Of a stretch of DNA of 29,650 bases, positions 1 through 8,637 are shown piece by piece; positions within the stretch are counted from its first letter, which is position 1; the number at the start of each line of letters is the position of its first letter. Origin of the DNA: JBEVEP01 sp040512755 (GTDB lineage: Bacteria; Pseudomonadota; Alphaproteobacteria; Rhizobiales; Rhizobiaceae). The stretch lies in NCBI GenBank assembly GCA_040512755.1, contig JBEVEP010000064.1, positions 1-29,650 on the forward strand. The letters are read 5' to 3'. The position numbers and the translations under genes were made by a program. The notes beneath the pieces are model-generated. The model was not told the origin of the DNA. It worked only from the letters and a program-made list of their open reading frames with translations, and did not search any database.

Positions 1-1055
1 CCGGTGTTCCGAAGGCTCCTGCCGTCTCTCTCAACCGCGGCTTTTCAGCACCGATCACGCTTGCGTTAGAACAGAAGCCGGAGAGCCATTATTTCCTCGC
101 GCGGCATGACAGCGACCTCATTTCGCGCTGGCAGTCGCTGACCACGCTCCTTACCGATGAGCTGATTGCAGGATTCCGCACTTGCAGGGACGGTAAGATC
201 CCCGGCTATCCCGCAGATTTGACAGCGCTTATTGGCGATATCGCAACGGATGAGTCATTGGAGCCGGCCTATCGTGCGCTGGCGCTTACCTTGCCCGGCG
301 AAGCCGATATTGCGAGGGAGATCGGCACAAACATCGACCCCGACCGCATCTTCGATGCGCGCGAAGCAATGATCGGGGCCATCGCCAGTGCCAATGTCGA
401 GCGCTTCACGGATTTGTTCGACCGCTTGCGCGACGCTGGCGCATTCAAACCGGACGCAGAAAGCGCCGGACGGCGCGCGCTGCGCAACATCCTTCTGGAC
501 TATCTTTCGATTGCCTCAGGCAATGCGGGGCGCGGAGCAAAGCAGTTCAATGCCGCTACCAATATGACGGATCGCGCCGCCGCACTCACCCTGTTGGCGC
601 ATCGGTTCGCCGGAACACCGGATACGGTTGGCGCGCTAGCAGCGTTCGAGGAACGCTTCCGCTCCGACGCGCTGGTGCTCGACAAGTGGTTTCAGATACA
701 GGCCACGGTTCCGGGACCCGGTGCAGTCGAAGCCGTTGCCGCGCTGATGGAGCATCCGGCATTTTCGCTTTCCAATCCGAACCGCGTGCGCTCATTGGTG
801 GGCACGTTCGCGTCGGCCAACCAGACCGGTTTTCATAGGGCGGACGGCGCTGGCTACAAGCTCTTTTCGGAGATCGTTCTGGCGGTGGACAAGCGCAATC
901 CGCAAGTGGCGGCGAGGCTGGCGACGTCGCTGCGATCCTGGCGCTCTCTCGAACCCGGAAGACAGGCCAAGGCCCGCGAAACGCTGAAGGCGATCGCCGC
1001 TACTGAAAACCTGTCAGCGGATCTGCGGGATATTGTTGAACGGACTCTTGCATAG
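1..1055 (+). CDS. pepN: Aminopeptidase N, C-terminal part (gene begins before the window)
   Basis: The frame is open from base 3 (Gly-Val-Pro-Lys...) to the TAG at 1053-1055, giving about 350 residues with no start codon that fits a complete protein, so the 5' end is outside the window. The residues match the helical C-terminal region of bacterial M1 aminopeptidase N. Recognisable stretches are 'SLNRGFSAPI' near the start, 'WFQIQA' in the middle, and 'FSLSNPNRVRSL' with 'ANQTGFHRADGAGY' near the end. The last is the typical PepN segment that helps close off the active-site cavity. The zinc motif HExxH and the GAMEN exopeptidase motif would lie upstream and cannot be seen. The enzyme removes N-terminal residues from peptides in the cytoplasm during protein turnover. 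Identification as PepN is firm; completeness of the rest of the gene is unknown. Confidence 0.93.
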   Translation, partial: GVPKAPAVSLNRGFSAPITLALEQKPESHYFLARHDSDLISRWQSLTTLLTDELIAGFRTCRDGKIPGYPADLTALIGDIATDESLEPAYRALALTLPGEADIAREIGTNIDPDRIFDAREAMIGAIASANVERFTDLFDRLRDAGAFKPDAESAGRRALRNILLDYLSIASGNAGRGAKQFNAATNMTDRAAALTLLAHRFAGTPDTVGALAAFEERFRSDALVLDKWFQIQATVPGPGAVEAVAALMEHPAFSLSNPNRVRSLVGTFASANQTGFHRADGAGYKLFSEIVLAVDKRNPQVAARLATSLRSWRSLEPGRQAKARETLKAIAATENLSADLRDIVERTLA

Positions 1056-1171
1056 CCACGGCATCTTCACTGATCCGGCTCGGCAGAAGCATGCATGCGG
1101 TCAAACGGCATCGGAAGCGGCAGACTTAGCTTAGCGTTACAGCCTCTCGACTCCCCGCCGGCTAACAAAAA

Positions 1172-1192
1172 TCGCGACTGCGACTCTTTTTT
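1172..1192 (+). terminator. Possible weak intrinsic terminator after pepN
   Basis: A short stem TCGC/GCGA (1172-1175 with 1180-1183, loop GACT) is followed by CTC and six T residues ending at 1192; five A residues just before the stem could extend the pairing. It lies 117 bases after the pepN stop and before the next gene on the same strand. The stem is only four GC-rich pairs, so this is tentative. Confidence 0.3.
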
Positions 1193-1301
1193 CGCTCCGG
1201 CCTATGGACAAGGCGAATCACCTTTGATTCTTTAATGGCGATTCGGATGTGCGGTGTTTCCGGATCGTCAACAGAAAAGACTGATGTCGGGGAGCCATTC
1301 G

Positions 1302-3641
1302 ATGGCAAAGGCGGACGCGTGGGGCGCGCCCGGTGAGAGTGTATTGTCCAAGCGCAAGGCACGCGATGCGAGCCTTGCGGGCAACGCGCGCATCATCGCC
1401 GAACCTGCCTATCGTCGCTTGCTCGCTGCCGAGCCGATCCTGCGCCGGTCTATTCCCAAGCTGATCGTTATCTTTCTGCTCGTCGTCGCCGCTGCGCGGG
1501 TCATGTCTCTGATGGCCTGGCGCGACGATATCGAACGCGATGCCAAGGCAGTCCTTGGGCTCGCTGCCGGGGAACTCGTCAACGCGCTCATGATCGCGGA
1601 AACCGGTGGCGATCCATCATCCGGCATGCATCAGCAATTGCTGGAGCGCACCGGCCAACATGGCTCGATGGGAACGCGCTACGTGTTGGCCGTGACCGAC
1701 GGCGATTTCACTGTTGTCGCTGCAACGCCCGAATCGGCCAGGCTGGAAGGCAAGTCACTGGACGAGATCATCGCCGGTGGCCAGCCGCTGTTCCTGTTCG
1801 GCGAGCGAGCCGGCGTCATGGATGTGAGAATAGACGGCAGCGACTGGTTCGCCGCGCTCAGCCTGACCGGCAACCGCAATGGGGCAGCGGCGGCATTGGT
1901 TTCGCAAGATGCGGTTTTTGCCGAGTGGCGGAAGAGCGTGTCCCTCAACGTCTCGCTCTTCGTTCTGACCTCCGGCATCCTGATCATCATCCTCTACGCC
2001 TACTTCAGCCAGGCTGCGCGCGCCGAGGCGGCCGATCGTATTTATCTGGAGGCGCATCAAAGGATCGACCTGGCCCTGGTCCGCGGGCGCTGCGGCCTGT
2101 GGGACTGGGACATGGTGCGCGGCAAGATGTACTGGTCGCGCTCGATGTACGACATGCTCGGATACGAGCCCTGCGACGCGATGTTGGCCTTCGGCGATGT
2201 CGCCGATATCATCCATACCGAAGACGCGGATCTTTTCCACCTCGCCAACCGGATCGTCACAGGCGAGGTCGATTCAATCGACCAAATATTCCGCATGCGC
2301 CATGCGAACGGCCAGTGGGTCTGGGTGCGGGCGCGTGCGCAGGTGGTGGATCCCGACGCCTCCGAGATGCAGCTGATCGGAATTGCGGTGGACGTGACCG
2401 AGCAGCACAATCTCGTCCAGCAGTCCGAGGTGGCAGACCTGCGGCTGCGCACCGCAATCGAGAACATCACCGAATCCTTCGTCCTCTGGGATTCTTCCAA
2501 CCGTCTCGTGATGTGCAACACGAAATACCAGCAGGACAGCGGACTTCCCGAACGCTCCGTCGTCCCGGGCGTCAGCCGCGAGGCGCTGGAAACGAGGATG
2601 ATCGCTCCGGTTTCCGACCGGCGGCTTGCCAATGCTCACGGCCCCCACGGCGCCACCTACGAGCGCCAACTCGCTGACGGCCGCTGGCTGCAAGTCAACG
2701 AACTGAAGACCCGCGATGGGGGCACTGTTTCCGTCGGCACCGACATTACGCAGTTGAAACAGCACCAGGAAAAGCTGGTGGACAGCGAGCGGCGCCTGAT
2801 GGCGACGATCCACGATCTCAGTCTGGCGCGCAAATCCGAGCAGGAGCGCAGCCGGGAACTCGTGGAACTGAACAGGAAATGCATGCTGGAAACGGAACGG
2901 GCCGAGTCTGCGAACCGAGCCAAATCCGAGTTCCTCGCTAACATGTCGCATGAGCTGCGCACGCCGCTTAATGCGATCATCGGCTTTTCGGAGCTCATGC
3001 AATCAGCGCTGTTCGGCCCCCTCGGGTCGGACCGCTACAAGGAATATGTCTGCGACATTCACAGTAGCGGCGCTTACCTGCTCGGCGTCATCAACGATAT
3101 TCTCGACATGTCCAAGATCGAGGCGGGACAATTCGCCATCGACCGCGAAGAAATCGATCTGTGCCCGCTGATCCGCGAGGCGGTTCGTGTCGTCTCACTG
3201 CAGGCCGCCCAAAAATCGATCACTGTCGAAACGCGGATCGCTGACAAGATGACGCTGTTTGCGGACCGCCGCGCCATCAAGCAGATCGCGCTCAACCTCC
3301 TGTCCAATGCCGTGAAGTTCACCGGGCAAGGTGGAAGCATCCTCGTCCGCACCCGAAACGTCTCCGGTGCGATGATGCTGACAATCGAGGATACAGGATG
3401 CGGCATCCCAAAGGATGCCCTCAAGAAGCTCGGCCGGCCGTTTGAGCAGGTTCAGAACCAGTTTTCAAAGAACCATACCGGTTCGGGACTCGGCCTCGCC
3501 ATCTCCCGCTCGCTGGCGCAGTTGCACGGCGGCGCCCTCAAGATCCGCTCGACGGCGGGCGTCGGTACGATCGTGTCGGTCCGCATTCCAGCCGGCAAGC
3601 TGCCGGCCAAGTCTCAGAAACAGGTCAAGGCGGCAGCCTGA
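1302..3641 (+). CDS. Membrane-bound double-PAS sensor histidine kinase (PdhS/DivJ/PleC-type)
   Basis: From the ATG at 1302 the protein has 779 residues. This start has GGGGAG at 1289-1294, seven bases upstream. ATG 1284 and GTG 1254 are in frame but have poorer ribosome binding sites. Membrane segments at about 52-72 and 214-235 bound a roughly 140-residue periplasmic region. Two PAS-like domains follow: about 254-370, with a PAC-like end 'IGIAVDVTE', and about 383-485. A charged, probably coiled stretch (about 485-545) leads to a HisKA domain with the phospho-acceptor His550 in 'MSHELRTPLNAIIGFSE', then an ATPase domain with N666/N669, the DTGCG box at 697-701 and GSGLGL at 727-732. The HisKA segment 'FGPLG..RYKEY...IH.SG..LL' is the form found in kinases feeding the DivK/CtrA network of alphaproteobacteria. 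Rhizobial CbrA has a comparable architecture, but I cannot confirm orthology. No response regulator is adjacent, which fits an orphan kinase. Confidence 0.85.
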   Translation: MAKADAWGAPGESVLSKRKARDASLAGNARIIAEPAYRRLLAAEPILRRSIPKLIVIFLLVVAAARVMSLMAWRDDIERDAKAVLGLAAGELVNALMIAETGGDPSSGMHQQLLERTGQHGSMGTRYVLAVTDGDFTVVAATPESARLEGKSLDEIIAGGQPLFLFGERAGVMDVRIDGSDWFAALSLTGNRNGAAAALVSQDAVFAEWRKSVSLNVSLFVLTSGILIIILYAYFSQAARAEAADRIYLEAHQRIDLALVRGRCGLWDWDMVRGKMYWSRSMYDMLGYEPCDAMLAFGDVADIIHTEDADLFHLANRIVTGEVDSIDQIFRMRHANGQWVWVRARAQVVDPDASEMQLIGIAVDVTEQHNLVQQSEVADLRLRTAIENITESFVLWDSSNRLVMCNTKYQQDSGLPERSVVPGVSREALETRMIAPVSDRRLANAHGPHGATYERQLADGRWLQVNELKTRDGGTVSVGTDITQLKQHQEKLVDSERRLMATIHDLSLARKSEQERSRELVELNRKCMLETERAESANRAKSEFLANMSHELRTPLNAIIGFSELMQSALFGPLGSDRYKEYVCDIHSSGAYLLGVINDILDMSKIEAGQFAIDREEIDLCPLIREAVRVVSLQAAQKSITVETRIADKMTLFADRRAIKQIALNLLSNAVKFTGQGGSILVRTRNVSGAMMLTIEDTGCGIPKDALKKLGRPFEQVQNQFSKNHTGSGLGLAISRSLAQLHGGALKIRSTAGVGTIVSVRIPAGKLPAKSQKQVKAAA

Positions 3642-3683
3642 CGCCTTACACGGAACTGGACCGCTCAATCGTTCAGGGACAGG

Positions 3684-4136
3684 CTACTGATCCCAGTCGC
3701 CGCTGCGGCGATCATGCCGGCGGCGAGGCATCTCTTCCTTGACGATCTTGCCGTCGTCGTTGCGGTCGAGGAGCGCAAACATCTTCTTCTGCCGCGATTC
3801 AATCTCCGCCGGCGTGAGCGCGCCATCGCCGTCGGTGTCGAAGCGTTCGACGATCCTGCGCGCCATGCGCTCCACTCGTATGCGCTCGATTTCCAACGCG
3901 ATTTCAGCGACCGTCATCTTGCCGTCGCCATCTGCATCCGCGCCGCCGATGCGCCTTTTCATGGCCGCAGTGAATTCCTCGAACGTCACGTCGCCGCTGT
4001 CGTCGGCATCCGCACGTTCAAGCCGGCTCTTGCCGCCTCGCCAATCACCAAAGTCGTCGTCGGAGGCAACAGCCATGGTCCCGGCAGTCCCGGCTAGCGC
4101 GAGAAAGGCAAGCGCGGCTTTCGTCAACGTCGTCAT
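3684..4136 (-). CDS. Secreted calcium-binding protein with four EF-hands
   Basis: This is a 150-residue protein. The start at 4136 is preceded by AGGAG, and the first 24 residues form a signal peptide ('TKAALAFLALAGTAGTMAVAS'-like), so an in-frame upstream start is rejected. Four canonical EF-hand loops are visible: residues 43-54 (DADDSGDVTFEE), 67-78 (DADGDGKMTVAE), 100-111 (DTDGDGALTPAE) and 124-135 (DRNDDGKIVKEE). Each has acidic or amide residues at loop positions 1, 3 and 5, Gly at 6 and Glu at 12, so all four should bind calcium. The C terminus is basic (PRRRHDRRS). The protein should act in the periplasm or outside the cell; its partner is unknown. It stands 80 bases downstream of glnE on the same strand and converges with the histidine kinase gene, separated by 42 bases. 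Confidence 0.85.
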   Translation of the reverse strand: MTTLTKAALAFLALAGTAGTMAVASDDDFGDWRGGKSRLERADADDSGDVTFEEFTAAMKRRIGGADADGDGKMTVAEIALEIERIRVERMARRIVERFDTDGDGALTPAEIESRQKKMFALLDRNDDGKIVKEEMPRRRHDRRSGDWDQ

Positions 4137-4216
4137 GGTCTCTTCTCCTGTCTTATCCTCGTTCCCGAAACCTGTTCCAAGACCTGAAAATAACAAGCTT
4201 CCCAGTGGCAGCTTTG

Positions 4217-7180
4217 CTATTTCCCCCGAAGCAAGCGGTTGAAATTTTTTCGGACGTTCCCGGCCGTCTCCTGAACATGCGCCTCCAGCACGCGAAAATC
4301 TGGCAGGTCCGTCATGCCCACGAGAAGGTCAGCGAGACCCGGCGGCACGTCGTCCGGTTCGAACGGCCCGGTGAGACACAGCCGCATCATCTGCGTCAGT
4401 CCTGAAAACAGCACGTGTGCGTCGACAAGTTCCTGTCTGGTCTGGGCATCGGCCAAGGCAGGCGCGAGGTGTGCCAGAACATCGCTCGTTCCGGTCAGCC
4501 GGGGCGCATCGGCGACCTGGCCGGTTAACGCCGCGCATTGCGCAATGAATTCGAGGTCGATCAGCCCCCCGGGGATGAGTTTGATATCCCATCTGTCGCG
4601 CGGCGGCTTCTCCTTCTCGATGAGCGCGCGCATGTCGGAGGCCTCTTTTGCGACTTTCGCTTTGTCGCGCGGCAAGGCCAGAATGGATGAAATCTCGGCC
4701 TCAACGGTCTTTACCAACTCCGGATCGCCTGCGACCGGCCGGGCCCTGGTCAGAGCCATGTGCTCCCAGGTCCAGGCATCGTTGCGCTGATACTTGCTGA
4801 AGGCGGAAAAATGCGTCGCGACCGGCCCCTTGTTGCCCGACGGCCTCAGCCTCAGATCGAGTTCGTAGAGCACGCCCTCCGCCGTGGGCGCTGAAACAGC
4901 GGCGATGAGGCGCTGGGTGAGCCTCGCATAGTAATGCGAGGGCGCCATCGGCTTGTCGCCGTCTGACTGTTCCGCATCGGGGTCGTGGTCATAAAGCAGA
5001 ATGAGGTCGACGTCCGAGCCTGCCGTCAGTTCCCGGCTGCCAAGTTTGCCCATGCCAAGAATGACGACCTTGCCTCCCGCCACTTTGCCGTGGCGCACAG
5101 CGAATTCGGCTGAAACGGCGTCCAGCGCGGCGCCGATCGTCAGGTCCGCAAGATCGGAGAAGGCCTTGCCGGCGCGGGCGGAGTCGATCGCTCCGGTCAG
5201 CAGGCGCACGCCGATCAGGAATTTCTGCTCCGCCGCGAAGATCCGAAGCCGATCGAGGACTTCCTCATAAGCGGCCGTGCTCTCAAGGAAAGCCGACAGG
5301 CGGGCGGCGAGGTAGGCACGATTGGGCAGCTCCGACAGCAGCATCGGATCGAGCAGGCCGTCGAACACGTGCGGACGCCGGGTGATAATGCCGGCCAGCC
5401 GCGGCGCAGCGCCCATGGTCGTCGCCAGAAGGTCGAGCAGCGCTGGATTGGACTGAAGCAGCGAAAAGAGTTGAATACCTGCCGGAAGCCCGCGCAGGAA
5501 CTCATCGAACCTCATGAGCGCCTCGTCGGCGCGTTTCGTTTGGCCGAATGCCCCCAGTAGAGCTGGGGTCAGTTCGGTTAGCCTTTCACGCGCCTCCGCA
5601 GATTGCGTGGCGCGATAGCGGCCGAAATGCCAGCCGCGAATGACGCGGCAAATGTCGCTCGCCCGCTGAAAGCCGAGATTCCGCAGTGTCTGCAACGTAT
5701 CGGGATCATCGACGTCGCCAGTGAAAACGAGGTTGCCTACGCCCGCCGAGAGCTGCGGCGCGGTCTCGAAAAGCGCTGCGTAATGGCGTTCGACAACCTG
5801 CAGCGACGTACGGAAAGCCGCCTCGAAGTCTTCGCTGCCTTCGAATCCCATCATCCGGGCAACACGAGAGATGCCTTCCTCGTCCTCCGGCAGCGTATGC
5901 GTTTGCTCGTCGGCGATCATCTGGATCGCATGTTCGACACTGCGCAGGAACCAGTACTGGTCGATCAAGGCATCGCATGCTTCGGCACTGATCCACCCGT
6001 GGGACGCCAACGCCTTCAGCATCGGCACCGTTTCGCGGCCGCGCAAATCCTTGAACCTGCCACCCGCAATGAGCTGCTGGGTCTGGACAAAGAATTCGAT
6101 CTCCCGGATACCGCCCCGGCCGAGCTTGACGTTGTGACCTTTGACCGCGACTTCGCCATGCCCCTTGTGGGCATGTATCTGGCGTTTGATGGAGTGGACG
6201 TCGGCAATTGCCGCATAGTCCATGTATTTGCGCCAGACATAGGGCTGCAATTCCTTGAGGAAGGCGGCCCCTGCCTCCATGTCGCCCGCCACCGGGCGCG
6301 CCTTGATCATCGCGGCCCGCTCCCAGTTCTGGCCGCGGCCTTCATAGTAGGTCAGCGCGGCTTCGACAGGGATAGCGAGCGGCGTCGAACCGGGATCGGG
6401 GCGCAGACGCAAGTCAGTGCGAAAGACGTATCCGTGCTCCGTCCGGTCCTGGAGGATGCGCACAAGCCTCCGGGTCAATCGGGCGAAGAGATCGACGGAT
6501 TCGAACGGGTCGGTGATCGCCGGCGCATGCGGATCGACGAACACGATCAGGTCGATGTCGGAAGAAAAATTCAGCTCGTGAGCACCTAGCTTGCCCATCC
6601 CAAGCACGATCCAGCCGGAGCCTTTTGCCGGCGTTTTCAGGTCTGGCAGGCTGATTTTGCCGCGGCTGTGCGCTTCCTTCAGCAGAAAGCCGACCGCTGC
6701 GCCAACGCACGTATCCGCCAGGTTGGAGAGGCGTTTTACCGTAACCTCCGTGGTCGCTTCACCCGCCAGGTCGGATAAAGCGACAAGGAAATGCGCTTCC
6801 GTCTTGAGAATGCGCAAGTCCTTCATCAGGCTTGCCTCGGAGACCTCCTCCGTGGCGGCGCATTCTTCGATCGCCCGGCGGATCTCCGTCAGCCGCGTCA
6901 CGAGCGGAACATCGAAGAGGCGATCGAGGATCGCGGGCTGACGGCGAACGCAATCGCGCATGAAGGGCGACAGATTGAAGAGCGCACCCAGAAATTCGGC
7001 CGACGTGCTCTTGCCGGAAGCTAGTTTCGCAAGCCGCGGCAGATGCTTCTCCTTGGCGGCTTCAGCCAGGTCCGCCAGTTCACGGCGGGCTGTCTCCTCA
7101 TCCAACGGGACGAGCTTCCGAAGCGGACCACCAAGGAAGCTCGCGCGCTCCGGAGCCTTTTTCGCCGACACCGCCGTCAT
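4217..7180 (-). CDS. glnE: Bifunctional glutamine synthetase adenylyltransferase/adenylyl-removing enzyme
   Basis: This 987-residue protein has the duplicated nucleotidyltransferase layout of GlnE. The N-terminal half carries 'GMGKLGAHELNFSSDIDL' at about residues 194-211, the de-adenylylating (phosphorolytic) domain. The C-terminal half carries 'GMGKLGSRELTAGSDVDL' near residue 705-725, the adenylylating domain. Each is followed by a GlnD-uridylyltransferase-like helical segment, including 'GGIREIEFFVQTQQL' and 'GGLIDLEFIAQ'. The enzyme adds AMP to, or removes it from, a tyrosine of glutamine synthetase GlnA in the cytoplasm, under PII protein and glutamine control, so it sets nitrogen assimilation. 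The length is typical. Its ATG overlaps the TGA of the upstream histidine kinase gene (ATGA, 7177-7180), which implies one operon with the two-component pair. A short AAGCT/AGCTT stem followed by T-rich bases after the stop might be a weak terminator. Confidence 0.97.
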   Translation of the reverse strand: MTAVSAKKAPERASFLGGPLRKLVPLDEETARRELADLAEAAKEKHLPRLAKLASGKSTSAEFLGALFNLSPFMRDCVRRQPAILDRLFDVPLVTRLTEIRRAIEECAATEEVSEASLMKDLRILKTEAHFLVALSDLAGEATTEVTVKRLSNLADTCVGAAVGFLLKEAHSRGKISLPDLKTPAKGSGWIVLGMGKLGAHELNFSSDIDLIVFVDPHAPAITDPFESVDLFARLTRRLVRILQDRTEHGYVFRTDLRLRPDPGSTPLAIPVEAALTYYEGRGQNWERAAMIKARPVAGDMEAGAAFLKELQPYVWRKYMDYAAIADVHSIKRQIHAHKGHGEVAVKGHNVKLGRGGIREIEFFVQTQQLIAGGRFKDLRGRETVPMLKALASHGWISAEACDALIDQYWFLRSVEHAIQMIADEQTHTLPEDEEGISRVARMMGFEGSEDFEAAFRTSLQVVERHYAALFETAPQLSAGVGNLVFTGDVDDPDTLQTLRNLGFQRASDICRVIRGWHFGRYRATQSAEARERLTELTPALLGAFGQTKRADEALMRFDEFLRGLPAGIQLFSLLQSNPALLDLLATTMGAAPRLAGIITRRPHVFDGLLDPMLLSELPNRAYLAARLSAFLESTAAYEEVLDRLRIFAAEQKFLIGVRLLTGAIDSARAGKAFSDLADLTIGAALDAVSAEFAVRHGKVAGGKVVILGMGKLGSRELTAGSDVDLILLYDHDPDAEQSDGDKPMAPSHYYARLTQRLIAAVSAPTAEGVLYELDLRLRPSGNKGPVATHFSAFSKYQRNDAWTWEHMALTRARPVAGDPELVKTVEAEISSILALPRDKAKVAKEASDMRALIEKEKPPRDRWDIKLIPGGLIDLEFIAQCAALTGQVADAPRLTGTSDVLAHLAPALADAQTRQELVDAHVLFSGLTQMMRLCLTGPFEPDDVPPGLADLLVGMTDLPDFRVLEAHVQETAGNVRKNFNRLLRGK

Positions 7181-8634
7181 CCGCCATCCTTCGCATTCGG
7201 GAAAGTCATCCTCACCGATAATCCAGGATTGTTATCGGAAAGATCAAGCTTTCCTCCATGGAAGCGCATAACTGCTTTGGCAAGGCTGAGACCCAGGCCG
7301 GAACCCGGCTGGGTGCGACTCTCTTCGAGGCGCACGAAGCGTTCCGTCGCGCGCTGACGGTCGGCCTCGTCGGGAATGCCAAGCCCGTTGTCCGCAATGA
7401 CGAGACGAACCTCTCCATCGTCATGATGGAGAGCCACGGTGACACGCGGCCCGCCTGTCGAACCGGCGGAATATTTGATCGCATTATCGACCACGTTCGA
7501 TAGCGCCTGCCCGATGAGCTCGCGGTTGCCGTCAACCACGAAGGAACCGCTGATGCCGGACTCGAGCGTGACGCCGACATCTTCGGCTGCTGGCTCATAG
7601 AGCTCGACAACATCGCGTACCGCGTCAGCGAGATCGACCTTGGTCACCGATTCAGCGGAGTAGCCCGCTTCCAGACGGGAAATCATCAATATCGCGTTGA
7701 AGGTACGGATCAGCTGCTCGGATTCGGCAATCGTCGCTTCCAGCGCCTCACGGTATTCCGCCGGCTTGCGCCGCCCCGCCAACGCTGCCTCTGCCCGGTT
7801 GCGCAAACGTGTCAGGGGGGTCTTCAGATCATGAGCAATGTTGTCGGAAACCTGCTTCATCCCCTCATTCAAGGTTGCAATCCGGGCGAGCATGGCGTTG
7901 AGGTTTTCCGACAGGCGATCGAATTCATCGCCCGCGCCGGTGACAGGAAGCCGCTGAGTAAGATCGCCCTCCACGATGCGGGCGCTGGCTACTGAAACGC
8001 TGTCGATGCGCTTCAATGCGCGCCGCCCGACGAAGTACCAAATTGCGAGCGCGCCTAGGCCCATCATGCCCAATGCGGCCATCAGCGCGCGCCGCACGAC
8101 GGCCCGGAACCGTTCCGGTTCGCCCAGATCTCGCCCGACCAGCATGATCATCTCGTTGGGCAGGCGAAGCACGATCGCAATTGCCCGATGACTTGGAGGT
8201 GCTCCGGTTGCAATCTCGCCCGGCTCCGCCGCACCTGTGTTGCGCCGTTCTGTCCCCATTTCACCGAAGCGCTGGTAACCGAAGGGCCTCTCGGTCCAGC
8301 CGTCGGTTTCCAGTACGCCTGGATCGAGGTTTTCGACATTGCCGGAAAGGATGCGTCCATTGGGATCAGCGATGAGATAGAGGTTTGCTCCTGGCTGGCG
8401 GGCGCGGCGCTCTATCGTGCGTACCAGCAGCGGCAGGCCGCCGCGCTGATAGGCCTGCGCAAGGCCCTGCACTTCTTCATTGATGGTTTCGGTGGTCAGC
8501 CCGGTCAGCATGCGCGCCGACAGCGAGGTCATGTAGACCACCAGCACGACAGCGCAGATCGTGAAGAGCAGCAGATAAAGCGCCGAGAGCCGCGCGGCCG
8601 TGGTGCGCATGATGGCCGGCAGTCTGGCCAACAT
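7177..8634 (-). CDS. HAMP-domain sensor histidine kinase, partner of the adjacent response regulator
   Basis: This 485-residue membrane kinase starts three bases after the stop of the response regulator gene. Membrane segments lie at about residues 15-36 and 181-203 and enclose a periplasmic sensor of about 145 residues. HAMP follows at about 204-255, then HisKA with His268 in 'SDNIAHDLKTPLTRLRNR', then a HATPase domain with N-box 'NVVDNAIKYS', G1 box 'DNGLGIP' and G2 box 'GSGLGLSLAKA'. It should autophosphorylate in the inner membrane and pass phosphate to the regulator encoded at 8638-9312. The arrangement degP / regulator / kinase / glnE is a conserved rhizobial neighbourhood, which suggests sensing of envelope condition, but the stimulus cannot be read from the sequence. 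No obvious metal-binding motif is seen in the sensor domain. Confidence 0.93.
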   Translation of the reverse strand: MLARLPAIMRTTAARLSALYLLLFTICAVVLVVYMTSLSARMLTGLTTETINEEVQGLAQAYQRGGLPLLVRTIERRARQPGANLYLIADPNGRILSGNVENLDPGVLETDGWTERPFGYQRFGEMGTERRNTGAAEPGEIATGAPPSHRAIAIVLRLPNEMIMLVGRDLGEPERFRAVVRRALMAALGMMGLGALAIWYFVGRRALKRIDSVSVASARIVEGDLTQRLPVTGAGDEFDRLSENLNAMLARIATLNEGMKQVSDNIAHDLKTPLTRLRNRAEAALAGRRKPAEYREALEATIAESEQLIRTFNAILMISRLEAGYSAESVTKVDLADAVRDVVELYEPAAEDVGVTLESGISGSFVVDGNRELIGQALSNVVDNAIKYSAGSTGGPRVTVALHHDDGEVRLVIADNGLGIPDEADRQRATERFVRLEESRTQPGSGLGLSLAKAVMRFHGGKLDLSDNNPGLSVRMTFPNAKDGG

Positions 8635-8637
8635 CAG

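Noticed and set aside
1254..1301. GTG 1254 or ATG 1284 as start of the PAS kinase
   Set aside because: Neither has a clear ribosome binding site, while ATG 1302 has GGGGAG seven bases upstream; ATG 1284 cannot be fully excluded.
5603..6589. 328-codon open frame on the plus strand
   Set aside because: It is antisense to glnE, whose N-terminal catalytic domain is unmistakable.
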